Origin: an uncultured Rothia sp.
GTDB taxonomy: Bacteria > Actinomycetota > Actinomycetes > Actinomycetales > Micrococcaceae
DNA: 64,000 bases
NCBI RefSeq assembly: GCF_916715725.1
Contig: NZ_CAKAPD010000007.1
Span: 1 to 64,000, forward strand
Reading direction: 5' to 3'
The position numbers and the translations under genes were made by a program. The notes below the pieces were generated by a model. That model saw only the letters and a list, made by a program, of their open reading frames with translations. It made no database searches and had not been told where the DNA came from. Shown here piece after piece: positions 23,620-30,882 of the stretch. Positions within the stretch are counted from its first letter, which is position 1. Every line of letters starts with the position of its first letter.

Positions 23620-24315
23620 ATGGCAAAGCGCAGCAAGGCGTACAAGGCAGCTGTAGCCAAGATTGAAGAGGGTAAGCTCTACACCCCCGCTGAGGCAGTT
23701 GCCCTGGCGAAGGAAACCTCTTCCACCAAGACCGACGCAACCGTTGAGGTTGCAATGCGTCTGTCCGTTGACCCCCGTAAGGCAGACCAGATGGTTCGCG
23801 GTACCGTGAACCTGCCCCACGGCACCGGTAAGACCGCTCGCGTGGTCGTTATCGCAGCAGGCCCCAAGGCTGCTGAGGCTGAGGCAGCTGGCGCTGACTA
23901 CGTTGGTTCCGACGAGCTGATTGCAAAGATCGCTGGCGGCTGGACTGACTTCGACGCAGCGGTTGCAACCCCCGACATGATGGGCAAGGTTGGTCGCCTG
24001 GGTAAGATCCTGGGTCCCCGTAACCTGATGCCGAACCCCAAGACCGGTACCGTGACCATGGATGTTGCAAAGGCTGTTGCAGACATCAAGGGCGGTAAGA
24101 TCGACTTCCGTGTTGACCGTAACTCCAACCTGCACTTCATCATCGGTAAGGCTTCCTTCACCGCTGAGCAGCTCGAGGAGAACTTCCAGGCAGCTCTGGA
24201 AGAGGTTAACCGTCTGAAGCCCTCTTCGGCTAAGGGTCGTTACATCTCCAAGGCAACCGTTGCTACCACCTTCGGCCCCGGTATCCCCGTTGATCCGGCT
24301 TCCGTTGCTGCCTAA
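23620..24315 (+). CDS. rplA: 50S ribosomal protein L1
   Basis: The 231-residue L1 begins MAKRSKAYKAAVAKIEEGKLYTPAEAVALAKE and carries RLGKILGPRNLMPNPKTGTVT (about 127-147), the family signature. It ends in the interdomain beta structure KGRYISKATVATTFGPGIPVD. ATG 23620 follows AAGGAGA. A strong terminator follows at 24351. Confidence 0.97.
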   Translation: MAKRSKAYKAAVAKIEEGKLYTPAEAVALAKETSSTKTDATVEVAMRLSVDPRKADQMVRGTVNLPHGTGKTARVVVIAAGPKAAEAEAAGADYVGSDELIAKIAGGWTDFDAAVATPDMMGKVGRLGKILGPRNLMPNPKTGTVTMDVAKAVADIKGGKIDFRVDRNSNLHFIIGKASFTAEQLEENFQAALEEVNRLKPSSAKGRYISKATVATTFGPGIPVDPASVAA

Positions 24316-24350
24316 GGTATGCACCTGTAGCTTCTAGCATTAGCTAGTAG

Positions 24351-24386
24351 TCGCCCCCGACGTTTAGGCGTCGGGGGCGATTTTTT
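24351..24386 (+). terminator. Rho-independent terminator of rplK-rplA
   Basis: A perfect 12-bp stem TCGCCCCCGACG/CGTCGGGGGCGA with TTTAGG loop is followed by six T residues. Confidence 0.95.
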
Positions 24387-24402
24387 GTGCATGATTTTGT
24401 CT

Positions 24403-24451
24403 GTGTGAAGATTCAAAACACAGCGTGAAGATTCAAGACATTGCGTGACCG
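24403..24451 (+). repeat. 20-bp-period tandem direct repeat, 2.4 copies
   Basis: Units begin at 24403, 24423 and 24443. GTGAAGATTCAA(A/G)ACA is shared by the first two copies at an exact 20-base offset (24405-24420 and 24425-24440), and the third keeps only GCGTGA. Two helical turns between copies put them on one face of the DNA, as expected of a direct-repeat operator. It lies about 170-215 bases upstream of the TehA-like gene and just after the rplA terminator. The binding protein is unknown. Confidence 0.7.
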
Positions 24452-24619
24452 GAATCGGTTAAAGTACGTCACGGACTTCCAGCTTGTATAGGCTTAAAAC
24501 ATAGAATGATTTTCTGGTCCCTGGTTCCTATGGTCGTTGCCCATGCCCCGGCACCGTCGAAACATATATTGGGGCTGCGTGCCCACAGTCTGCCCTACAA
24601 CCATGAGAGGTAAAACCTA
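24452..24619 (+). other. Leader region of the TehA-like gene
   Basis: No gene was seen. GAGAGG precedes the ATG at 24620. Several AT-rich -10-like hexamers occur (for example TATAGG near 24487 and CATAGAAT near 24500), but none has a convincing partner. Confidence 0.35.
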
Positions 24620-25594
24620 ATGCCTTCTTCCCTTCAGAGCGAGCAGAGCGCCCGCCGCGGCCTCAGCGTGCCGGTCAATTATTTTGCGGTGGCGCTGGGT
24701 ACCGGCGCGTTGGGTGCTGCCTGGCGTACCGGAGCCTCGAAAGGTATGGCTCCTGGATGGGTGGGGGAGAGCATCCTGGCTTTTAACGCTGTGGTGTGGC
24801 TGCTCCTGATGGGTTTTCTGGTTCACTCGGTGGTGAAGTATCGTGCGTGGGTGTGCAGTTTTTGGGAGCATCCGGCACGTACTTGCTTCTTTTCGCTGAT
24901 TCCGGCAACGACGGCGCAGGTGGGTGCGGCTCTCTACCCCTATGCGGAGACTCCGGCTCTCGCTTTGGTGGTACTGGGAGGCGTGGGCCAGCTGTACTTT
25001 GCCTCTCACCGCATTGCCGGTACGTGGCGTGGTGGGTATGCGCCTGAAGCTGCCTCGCCGGTGCTGTATCTGCCGACTGTGGCGACAAATTTTGCGACCG
25101 CTACGGCGATGGGTTTTGTGGGGTGGCACGATATGGCGATGCTCTTCTTCGGTGCGGGTCTGATTTCGTGGTTTAGCGTTGAGGCCGCGATTCTGAGCCG
25201 CCTGCGCACCCTGACTCCGCTACCTCAGGGGGAGCGCGGCATTATTGGTATTCAGATGGCGCCGCCTTTTGTGGGCGGTAACGCGTACCTGGCGGCTAAT
25301 GGCGGCACGGTGGACTGGTTCTTTTTGGTGCTGACCGGTTATGGCATTCTGCAGCTGTTCTTCTTGATGCGTTTGCTCCCGTGGACTCTTGAGGGTGGTT
25401 TCTCGATGAGCATGTGGGGCTTCTCGTTCGGTATGGCTTCCATGGTGGCGAGCGGTATTCGCTTGACGGCTGCTGGCTCGCTGGGATTGGCGGGTCCTGT
25501 GCTAACGGTGGTGGGTACGGCTTTCCTGATTTTCCTGTGGGCGGGCACGCTGCATTTGGCGTTGAAAGGGCGTTTGCTGGTACGACCGAGCTAG
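24620..25594 (+). CDS. TehA/SLAC1-family transporter or anion channel
   Basis: The 324-residue protein has about ten hydrophobic helices and is built like the TDT family (TehA, SLAC1, C4-dicarboxylate/malic acid transporters). Recognisable family segments are the N-terminal PVNYFAVALGTGALGAAW (about 17-34), GEMAT-like HDMAMLFFGAGLISWFSVEAAIL, MAPPFVGGNAYL (about 213-224), and the closing WGFSFGMASMVASGIRL. Proteins of this family are annotated as tellurite resistance/dicarboxylate transporters but several are anion channels, so the substrate is open. The 20-bp direct repeats upstream suggest specific regulation. Confidence 0.83.
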   Translation: MPSSLQSEQSARRGLSVPVNYFAVALGTGALGAAWRTGASKGMAPGWVGESILAFNAVVWLLLMGFLVHSVVKYRAWVCSFWEHPARTCFFSLIPATTAQVGAALYPYAETPALALVVLGGVGQLYFASHRIAGTWRGGYAPEAASPVLYLPTVATNFATATAMGFVGWHDMAMLFFGAGLISWFSVEAAILSRLRTLTPLPQGERGIIGIQMAPPFVGGNAYLAANGGTVDWFFLVLTGYGILQLFFLMRLLPWTLEGGFSMSMWGFSFGMASMVASGIRLTAAGSLGLAGPVLTVVGTAFLIFLWAGTLHLALKGRLLVRPS

Positions 25595-25694
25595 GGTGCT
25601 CAATGAGATTCTGGCGCGAGGCTCGCGTGCTGTTGTATGACGGCGCTTATCTTCTGTGCCGGTGCTGTGGGTGAGTTTCGGCGATAATGGGGGA

Positions 25695-26834
25695 ATGACT
25701 TCTGCATCCTATTCTTCTGCCGCGGCGGAGCCTTTTGAGGGTCTGCGTATTCGAGGTGTCGCTAAGACCTTTGGCGCCGATACGACGGTTCTGAACGAGA
25801 TTGACCTGGATGTGCACCCCGGCGAGCTGATTTCCCTCGTGGGTTCTTCGGGTACGGGTAAGTCGACTCTGCTACGCATTATTGCCGGTTTGGAGGAGCC
25901 GAGCGCCGGCAGGGTGACCTATGCCGGTCAGCCGCTGGAGCGCGGCTCGGTGGGTGTGGTGTTTCAGCGCCCGATTCTGTACCCGCACCTGAGCGTGAAG
26001 GACAATATCCTGTTCCCGACCCGTCTGGGAGCGTTCTCCGGTGGGGTCGATATGGACTACTACCGCGAGCTGCTGGATGCGTTGAAGCTTGAGGGTCTGG
26101 AGTCTCGTAAGCCCTCGCAGCTATCGGGTGGTCAAGCGCAGCGTGTGGGTATTGCGCGCGCCCTGATTCGCCGTGCTCCGGTGGTGCTTTTTGATGAGCC
26201 GCTGGCGAGCGTGGACGAGGAGATGAGCGCGAGTATCCGTGCGGATATTGTGCGTCTGCACGAGCGCTACGGTTTTACGGGCCTGTACGTGACCCACGAT
26301 CAGAATGAGGCGCTCATGCTGGGTCAGCGGGTTGCGGTGATGGATGCCGGTTACCTGGTGCAGGTGGATACTCCGGAGCATCTGTTGGCGCATCCGCATA
26401 CTCTGCAGGTGGCGAAGCTTTTGGCGGCGCCCGCGCTGAATCTATTGGTGCTGGAGGACTCTGCGTCTCTACCTGCCGGGTGCGAGCTGGCGATTCGTGC
26501 GACCGCCTTGCATCCGGTGGCGGCTGATGCTGCTCACGCACTGCCGGTGCAGGTGCTCGGCTACCGTCACCTGGTCGGTGGCATGCTGTACCGCGGGCGT
26601 CTGTTGGAGGCGGTGTTCCTCCCTCTGGAATCTCAACGGGCTCAAGCAGGAACTGAGCTGAGCGCCCGAATGTGTGCCCGTGTGCGTGCCTGTCAGGAAC
26701 TTGAGTTCTTTATCCCGGATGCGCATGGCACCTCCCTGACTGGCGCCTCCCTAAACGTGGGGGAGCAGGTGCACCTGGGTGTGGCTGCTGAGCGCTGCTT
26801 CTTGTTCTCTGAGGGAAAGCGTTTTTACCTCTAA
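25695..26834 (+). CDS. Orphan ABC transporter ATP-binding protein (MalK/UgpC-like with TOBE-type C-terminus)
   Basis: The 379-residue ATPase has Walker A GSSGTGKSTLL (about 51-61), Q-loop VVFQRPILYPHLSV, signature LSGGQAQRVGIARAL (about 138-152), Walker B VVLFDEPLASVD and H-loop YVTHDQNEAL. After about residue 235 a roughly 140-residue OB/TOBE-like domain follows, as in importers for sugars, polyamines, molybdate or iron. No permease or binding protein is adjacent. modAB at 39-41 kb lack an ATPase, so it is a candidate partner. A multi-importer role like MsmX is equally possible. ATG 25695 was chosen over an in-frame ATG 13 codons upstream because GGGGGA precedes it. Confidence 0.85.
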   Translation: MTSASYSSAAAEPFEGLRIRGVAKTFGADTTVLNEIDLDVHPGELISLVGSSGTGKSTLLRIIAGLEEPSAGRVTYAGQPLERGSVGVVFQRPILYPHLSVKDNILFPTRLGAFSGGVDMDYYRELLDALKLEGLESRKPSQLSGGQAQRVGIARALIRRAPVVLFDEPLASVDEEMSASIRADIVRLHERYGFTGLYVTHDQNEALMLGQRVAVMDAGYLVQVDTPEHLLAHPHTLQVAKLLAAPALNLLVLEDSASLPAGCELAIRATALHPVAADAAHALPVQVLGYRHLVGGMLYRGRLLEAVFLPLESQRAQAGTELSARMCARVRACQELEFFIPDAHGTSLTGASLNVGEQVHLGVAAERCFLFSEGKRFYL

Positions 26835-26872
26835 AACACGGTTTACCGGGCCTTTCAGAGGGGATAAAGCAC

Positions 26873-26929
26873 GGGTTAATCGACTTAAAGAGGAGCTTTA
26901 AGTGATTAACCCCGCTTAATCACGTTTTT
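26873..26929 (+). promoter_or_regulatory. Mutually exclusive hairpins with terminator, after ABC ATPase
   Basis: Hairpin A pairs 26873-26890 with 26896-26912 (17 bp, one bulge, loop AGGAG). Hairpin B pairs GTGATTAA (26902-26909) with TTAATCAC (26916-26923) and is followed by GTTTTT. They share 26902-26912, so only one can form. B is a terminator by form. The loop of A exposes AGGAG six bases before the frame GTG ATT AAC CCC GCT TAA, a possible five-codon leader. It may simply terminate the ABC gene. Confidence 0.5.
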
Positions 26930-26932
26930 AAC

Positions 26933-26961
26933 TTGCGACTCGGGCTTTAACCTGAGATGAT
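26933..26961 (+). promoter_or_regulatory. Promoter candidate for rplJ-rplL
   Basis: TTGCGA (26933-26938) and GATGAT (26956-26961) have a 17-base spacer, about 260 bases before rplJ. Confidence 0.35.
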
Positions 26962-26969
26962 GAATAAAC

Positions 26970-27156
26970 CAAAGACCGCCGGTCTAGAACTATGTCCTTT
27001 ATCGCCACCTCGATGGAGACGAAGAACAGAGTTCTGATAAGAGCAGATTTCACTAGAAATCGCCGCCCGCGTAGGTAACTCGAAGTGAATAGCCGTTGCC
27101 CTCATGTAGGGCGCCGTCTATCGTGCCTCGTACGCCTACGCGTCGGGGCATTTTTT
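26970..27156 (+). promoter_or_regulatory. rplJ leader: probable L10(L12)4-binding RNA with attenuator
   Basis: The long rplJ leader contains several short helices: AGACC/GGTCT around 26973-26985 and GCCCT/AGGGC around 27097-27111. It ends in a terminator-like hairpin, TGCCTCGTACGC with GCGTCGGGGCA (27124-27150), followed by six T residues. The rplJ ATG is 66 bases later. Ribosomal protein L10 leaders at this position bind the L10(L12)4 complex in many bacteria. The T-tailed hairpin suggests premature termination as the output. The assignment rests on position and layout, not on a covariance match. Confidence 0.5.
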
Positions 27157-27221
27157 ATTGCTTGCAATAGTGCTTCGAGGCTCTACCGGCGACCTTACAA
27201 GAATCGGAAGAAGGAACTACC

Positions 27222-27752
27222 ATGGCGACTCAGGAAAAGATCGCTGCAGTATCCGAGCTGAAGGAACTCTTCGAAGCTTCGAACGCAGTCATCCTGACCG
27301 AATACCGCGGTCTCACTGTTGCACAGCTCAAGGAGCTGCGCCGCGCACTCGGTGCAGAGACCGAATACGCCGTGGTGAAGAACACGCTGGCTGCTATCGC
27401 AGCTAAGGAAGCTGGCATCGACGCATTCGAAGGCCACCTCCAGGGTCCCTCCGCACTGGCATTCATCAAGGGTGACCTGATTGATGCTGCTAAGGGCCTG
27501 CGTGACTTTGCCAAGGCTAACCCCCAGCTGATCGTGAAGAACGGTTACTACGAAGGTGCCGCTCTGACCGAGGACGACGTCAAGCGTTACGCTGACCTGG
27601 AATCCCGCGAGGTTCTGCTGTCCAAGGTTGCAGGTGGCGCAAAGGCAGCCATCGCACGTATCGCACAGGTTGCAGACGCACTGCGCGTCAAGCTGGAGGA
27701 GCAGGAAGGCGCAGCTCCCGCTGCAGCCGAAGAGGCTTCGGAAGAGGCATAA
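27222..27752 (+). CDS. rplJ: 50S ribosomal protein L10
   Basis: L10 is the base of the ribosomal stalk. The 176-residue protein begins MATQEKIAAVSELKELFEASNAVILTEYRGLTVAQLKELRRAL, typical of L10, and includes YAVVKNTLAAIAAKEAG and SKVAGGAKAAIARIAQVADALRVKLEEQEG, the C-terminal helix that holds L7/L12 dimers. ATG 27222 follows GGAAGAAGGA. The pair with rplL is conserved. Confidence 0.97.
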   Translation: MATQEKIAAVSELKELFEASNAVILTEYRGLTVAQLKELRRALGAETEYAVVKNTLAAIAAKEAGIDAFEGHLQGPSALAFIKGDLIDAAKGLRDFAKANPQLIVKNGYYEGAALTEDDVKRYADLESREVLLSKVAGGAKAAIARIAQVADALRVKLEEQEGAAPAAAEEASEEA

Positions 27753-27908
27753 GCCCCTTTCGTGCTACTGCACCAGCGCTGAGATACTCAGCAGCGTGAA
27801 CGCGAATAGCGTGTAACGCACCCTAAATTTGACCGACCCTTTCCGGGTAGGTACTGAAGTTTTACACCGCGGGCGTCAGTCCGCACCAGATAGTGAAGGA
27901 GCCAAACA

Positions 27909-28283
27909 ATGGCTAAGCTGTCCATCGAAGAACTCATTGCAGCATTCAAGGAACTGTCCCTCGTTGAGGTTTCCGAGTTCGTCAAGGCATTCGAGGAAGA
28001 GTTCGACGTCACCGCAGCTGCTCCCGTTGCAGTTGTAGCAGGCGGCGCAGCAGGCGAGGCTGCTGAAGAGAAGTCCGAGTTCGACGTTATCCTGGAGTCC
28101 GCTGGCGACAAGAAGATCGCAGTGATCAAGGAAGTTCGTGCCCTGACCTCCCTCGGCCTGAAGGAAGCAAAGGACCTGGTTGACAGCGCTCCCAAGGCTC
28201 TGCTCGAGGGCGTTTCCAAGGAAGACGCTGAGAAGGCTAAGGAGCAGCTCGAGGCTGCTGGCGCAACCATCACCCTCAAGTAA
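27909..28283 (+). CDS. rplL: 50S ribosomal protein L7/L12
   Basis: The 124-residue stalk protein has an N-terminal dimerisation helix (LSIEELIAAFKELSLVEVSEFVKAFEEEF), an Ala/Val/Gly hinge (AAAPVAVVAGGAAGEAAEE), and the C-terminal factor-binding domain KSEFDVILESAGDKKIAVIKEVRALTSLGLKEAKDLVDSAP. ATG 27909 follows AAGGAG. It is 156 bases after rplJ. A GC-rich hairpin ends the unit. Confidence 0.97.
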   Translation: MAKLSIEELIAAFKELSLVEVSEFVKAFEEEFDVTAAAPVAVVAGGAAGEAAEEKSEFDVILESAGDKKIAVIKEVRALTSLGLKEAKDLVDSAPKALLEGVSKEDAEKAKEQLEAAGATITLK

Positions 28284-28311
28284 TCGACTTCTTCTCGATT
28301 CTTACGCGGGC

Positions 28312-28338
28312 GGTGCATCCATCGGATGCGCCGCCTCG
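28312..28338 (+). terminator. GC-rich hairpin after rplL
   Basis: GGCGGTGCATCC (28312-28323) pairs with GGATGCGCCGCC (28327-28338), loop ATC, one wobble. There is no T run. Confidence 0.6.
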
Positions 28339-28607
28339 CGGCATTTAACGGCCCCGCACCTACTCCGGTATGAAGACTGGGGGAGGTTCGGGGCTTCGTC
28401 GTGCCCGCTCTTTTCTCCTGTAGCAAACGGGGCATGCGCCACATAATCGGCAGGTGGCGGTATAAGCCGCTGTGGCCGCCCTGTGCCTCGGATGAGAGAG
28501 GCTGAGAGCACTGTGGTTCCTCTCTCCTGGAGCCCGGCAATGGGGGAGAGGTGCCGTATGATGGGATGAGACAACCCAGACATTCCTTTGCACGAAAGCG
28601 GATAGAC
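28339..28607 (+). other. scrB upstream region with inverted repeat
   Basis: A 9-bp inverted repeat, CCTCTCTCC (28519-28527) with GGGGAGAGG (28543-28551), lies 57 bases before the scrB ATG. The rest holds the rplL 3' region and no gene. The ATATGTCA/TGACATAT operator seen at scrA is absent here, so scrB may be controlled differently. Confidence 0.4.
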
Positions 28608-30149
28608 ATGAGCGAGCAGAAGAAAAAGAAGAAGAGCGCAACCGAGCGACCCGCCCGCGACTTGGCGGCTGAAGCACAGCAGGTTCTGGACGCTTTCGGT
28701 GCCGGTGTTCGTGAAGACCGCGACTACCCGGCTCTGCACCTGGCACCTCCCGTGGGCCGTCTGAACGACCCGAACGGCCTGGTCTTCGACGGTAAGCGCT
28801 ACCACGCCTTCTACCAGTACTCGCCCCTGCACCCGGAGCGTATGGTCTACTGGCGCCACGCCGTCAGTGAGGACCTGACTCACTGGACCGATGAGGGTAC
28901 CGCGCTGGTTCCCGATAGCCGCTACGATTCGCACGGCTGCTACTCCGGCTCCGGCATTAAGGTTCCCGGCGGTTTTGAGTTCTTCTACACCGGTAACGTG
29001 AAGGACGAAGAAGGCAACCGCGAAACCTACCAGATTCTTGCTACCGCGGGTGAGGACGCGAAGCCGACCCGTCAGCTGCCTCCGCTGATTTCCGGCCCCG
29101 CAAAGGGCTACACTGCGCACTACCGCGACCCGCACGTCTTTGAACGTAACGGCGAATGGTGGATGGTCATTGGCGCTCAGCGTGAGGACCTGACCGGCGC
29201 CGTGGTCGTGTACACCTCCAAGGACCGCCGCGAGTGGACCTTCCGCGGCGAGCTGGGCATCAAGGATAAGACCCTCAAAGGCACCTACATGTACGAGTGC
29301 CCCTCGTTGCTGAGCATGCGCGATGAGCTGACCGGCGAAATTCGCGACGTGCTGATTTTCAGCCCGCAGGGCATGCAGCCCCTCGGCGAGAAGTACAACA
29401 ACATTTTCCAGAGCGGCTACATTGTCGGTTCGCTGGATAACGAGACCCTCAAGTTCACCGTGGAGACCCCCTTCACCGAGCTGGATGCAGGTTTCGAGTT
29501 CTACGCCCCGCAGACCATCTCCGGTACCGGCCTGACCGCTGACCCGAAGGCACCGCACACCGTGAGCGGCGATGCCCCGGTGATGATCGCGTGGCTGGGC
29601 AACGCAGACCAGGACGACCTGCCCTCGTGGAGCCACCGCTGGGTGCACATGTTCACCTACCCGCGTGAGCTGCACCTGCGTAACGGCAAGCTGTTCCAGC
29701 GCCCGGTGCCGCAGCTCAATGACGCGATGGAGATGAAGCCGCTGTACCGCGAGGAGGAGAAGGGCAAGCTCGTGGAGCTGAAGAACGCCCTGACCTTCCG
29801 CCTGCGCGGTCGTGTGAACGTCTCTGATGAGCGCGTGAAGCTGAAGATTAAGGACACCCACGGCGTGGCACTGAGCATCGTCCTGGATAAGGACTTTGTA
29901 CAGATGGACCGTGGCGGTACCCGCTACACCGAGGGCGGTAGCCTGCGCCGCCGCACCCTAAAGCGTTCGAAGATTCGCGAGTTTGACCTGCTCGTGGATG
30001 GCTCGGCAACCGAACTGTACGTGGGTGGCAAGCTGGTCGCATCCATGGGTGCTGAGGTCATGACCGCTCGCACCTTCTTCAAGGGCGATAAGCGCCGCGT
30101 CCGCCTGACCGGTGGCGAGGTGCTGTCCCTGGAGTACGGCCGCCTCTAG
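28608..30149 (+). CDS. scrB: Sucrose-6-phosphate hydrolase, glycoside hydrolase family 32
   Basis: ScrB splits sucrose-6-phosphate, delivered by the PTS, into glucose-6-phosphate and fructose. The 513-residue GH32 enzyme has the nucleophile motif NDPNG (Asp54), the RDPHVF block with the transition-state Asp, and YECPSL with the acid/base Glu near residue 228. A beta-sandwich domain follows (from about 380). The Lys-rich N-terminus (MSEQKKKKKS) and lack of a signal peptide place it in the cytosol, which favours a phosphorylated sugar substrate over secreted invertase or levanase. The ATG at 28608 was chosen; longer in-frame starts lack homology. A terminator follows at 30162. Confidence 0.93.
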   Translation: MSEQKKKKKSATERPARDLAAEAQQVLDAFGAGVREDRDYPALHLAPPVGRLNDPNGLVFDGKRYHAFYQYSPLHPERMVYWRHAVSEDLTHWTDEGTALVPDSRYDSHGCYSGSGIKVPGGFEFFYTGNVKDEEGNRETYQILATAGEDAKPTRQLPPLISGPAKGYTAHYRDPHVFERNGEWWMVIGAQREDLTGAVVVYTSKDRREWTFRGELGIKDKTLKGTYMYECPSLLSMRDELTGEIRDVLIFSPQGMQPLGEKYNNIFQSGYIVGSLDNETLKFTVETPFTELDAGFEFYAPQTISGTGLTADPKAPHTVSGDAPVMIAWLGNADQDDLPSWSHRWVHMFTYPRELHLRNGKLFQRPVPQLNDAMEMKPLYREEEKGKLVELKNALTFRLRGRVNVSDERVKLKIKDTHGVALSIVLDKDFVQMDRGGTRYTEGGSLRRRTLKRSKIREFDLLVDGSATELYVGGKLVASMGAEVMTARTFFKGDKRRVRLTGGEVLSLEYGRL

Positions 30150-30161
30150 AAACGACAAAAT

Positions 30162-30204
30162 AAGGTTGGAGGAGCACTGGAAAGTCCAGTGATCCTCCAA
30201 CCTT
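30162..30204. terminator. Bidirectional terminator between scrB and the secreted protein
   Basis: AAGGTTGGAGGA...CACTGG pairs with CCAGTG...CCTCCAACCTT around AAAGT, with T residues downstream on the plus strand and A residues upstream. Confidence 0.9.
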
Positions 30205-30210
30205 TATTAT

Positions 30211-30570
30211 TTATTGGTACAAATCAGTAACTGACATATGGCCAGCGCCGTTGCTGTTGTAATAGAGAGAACACTTGAAATTATAAGGAGGGAGTCCTAC
30301 GATGTCGGCCCTTCCAATAGCGTAGCGTTGTGTGAACGTAATCTTGTACACCCCAAATCGAGAAATATATCCATAGCGGTTCATGCATGCATGGTACCCA
30401 CCACCAGAAACCCAATCAAGACCAGTACGCAGATCATATCCCATGTAATATTGGGTAGAGGTAAGCTCACCCCAGCTAGGAGGAGACCACTTGTATGCTT
30501 GAGCAGGAGTCTGGATAAACCCAGCAAGGAGCGCCAGAGTGGTGGCTACTCCAAAAAATCGACGACGCAT
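30211..30570 (-). CDS. Secreted small protein of unknown function, lower GC
   Basis: The 119-residue precursor has a clear Sec signal peptide (MRRRFFGVATTLALLAGFIQTPAQA, cleavage after AQA near 25). The mature part is roughly 94 residues, aromatic-rich (many Tyr, several Trp), with two Cys (in YHACMNRYGY and NFKCSLYY) able to form a disulphide. I recognise no family. GC by hand count over 30241-30420 is about 47%, clearly below neighbouring genes, and codons such as ATA and AGA appear. This suggests a transferred gene. ATG 30570 follows AAAGG; the long upstream frame is spurious. A secreted effector, adhesin fragment or bacteriocin-like peptide are all possible without evidence to choose. Confidence 0.7.
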   Translation of the reverse strand: MRRRFFGVATTLALLAGFIQTPAQAYKWSPPSWGELTSTQYYMGYDLRTGLDWVSGGGYHACMNRYGYISRFGVYKITFTQRYAIGRADIVGLPPYNFKCSLYYNSNGAGHMSVTDLYQ

Positions 30571-30706
30571 CGTTGCACCTTTCTGCAAATTGTTGTTACT
30601 CAATATAGCACAAGATGCTGCAGTCGGGGGGATGCGCTGGAGTTTTTGTTTTGTATTGTCTTTAGGGGCGTTTCCTGCGTGGCATTTGTGTTGGGGAAAT
30701 ATATCT

Positions 30707-30746
30707 GAGGGCCCACTTTCCATGTGGAGGGTGGGTCCTCGCTTTT
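30707..30746. terminator. Strong hairpin upstream of scrA
   Basis: Sixteen consecutive pairs (30707-30722 with 30725-30740, several G-U) are followed by GCTTTT on the plus strand. It lies between the divergent secreted-protein gene and the scrA promoter, so it insulates the two or ends a short plus-strand RNA. Confidence 0.6.
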
Positions 30747-30770
30747 AAGAACTTTCCCGTGATACCATGT

Positions 30771-30802
30771 TTTACATCCGATATGTCAAACGTATGACAT
30801 AT
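30771..30802 (+). promoter_or_regulatory. scrA: scrA promoter with overlapping ScrR operator
   Basis: A perfect inverted repeat ATATGTCA-N6-TGACATAT spans 30781-30802. A promoter TTTACA (30771-30776), 16-base spacer, TATGAC (30793-30798) overlaps it completely, the usual geometry for repression by a LacI-family protein. The decamer GACATATCTC at 30821-30830 recurs at the scrR site, a possible extra half-site. Confidence 0.7.
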
Positions 30803-30882
30803 GCATGACATGCACACACAGACATATCTCACCTCATTCACAAAGCATCATACGGTGGTGCTCCAAACAAAGGAGAGCGAGC

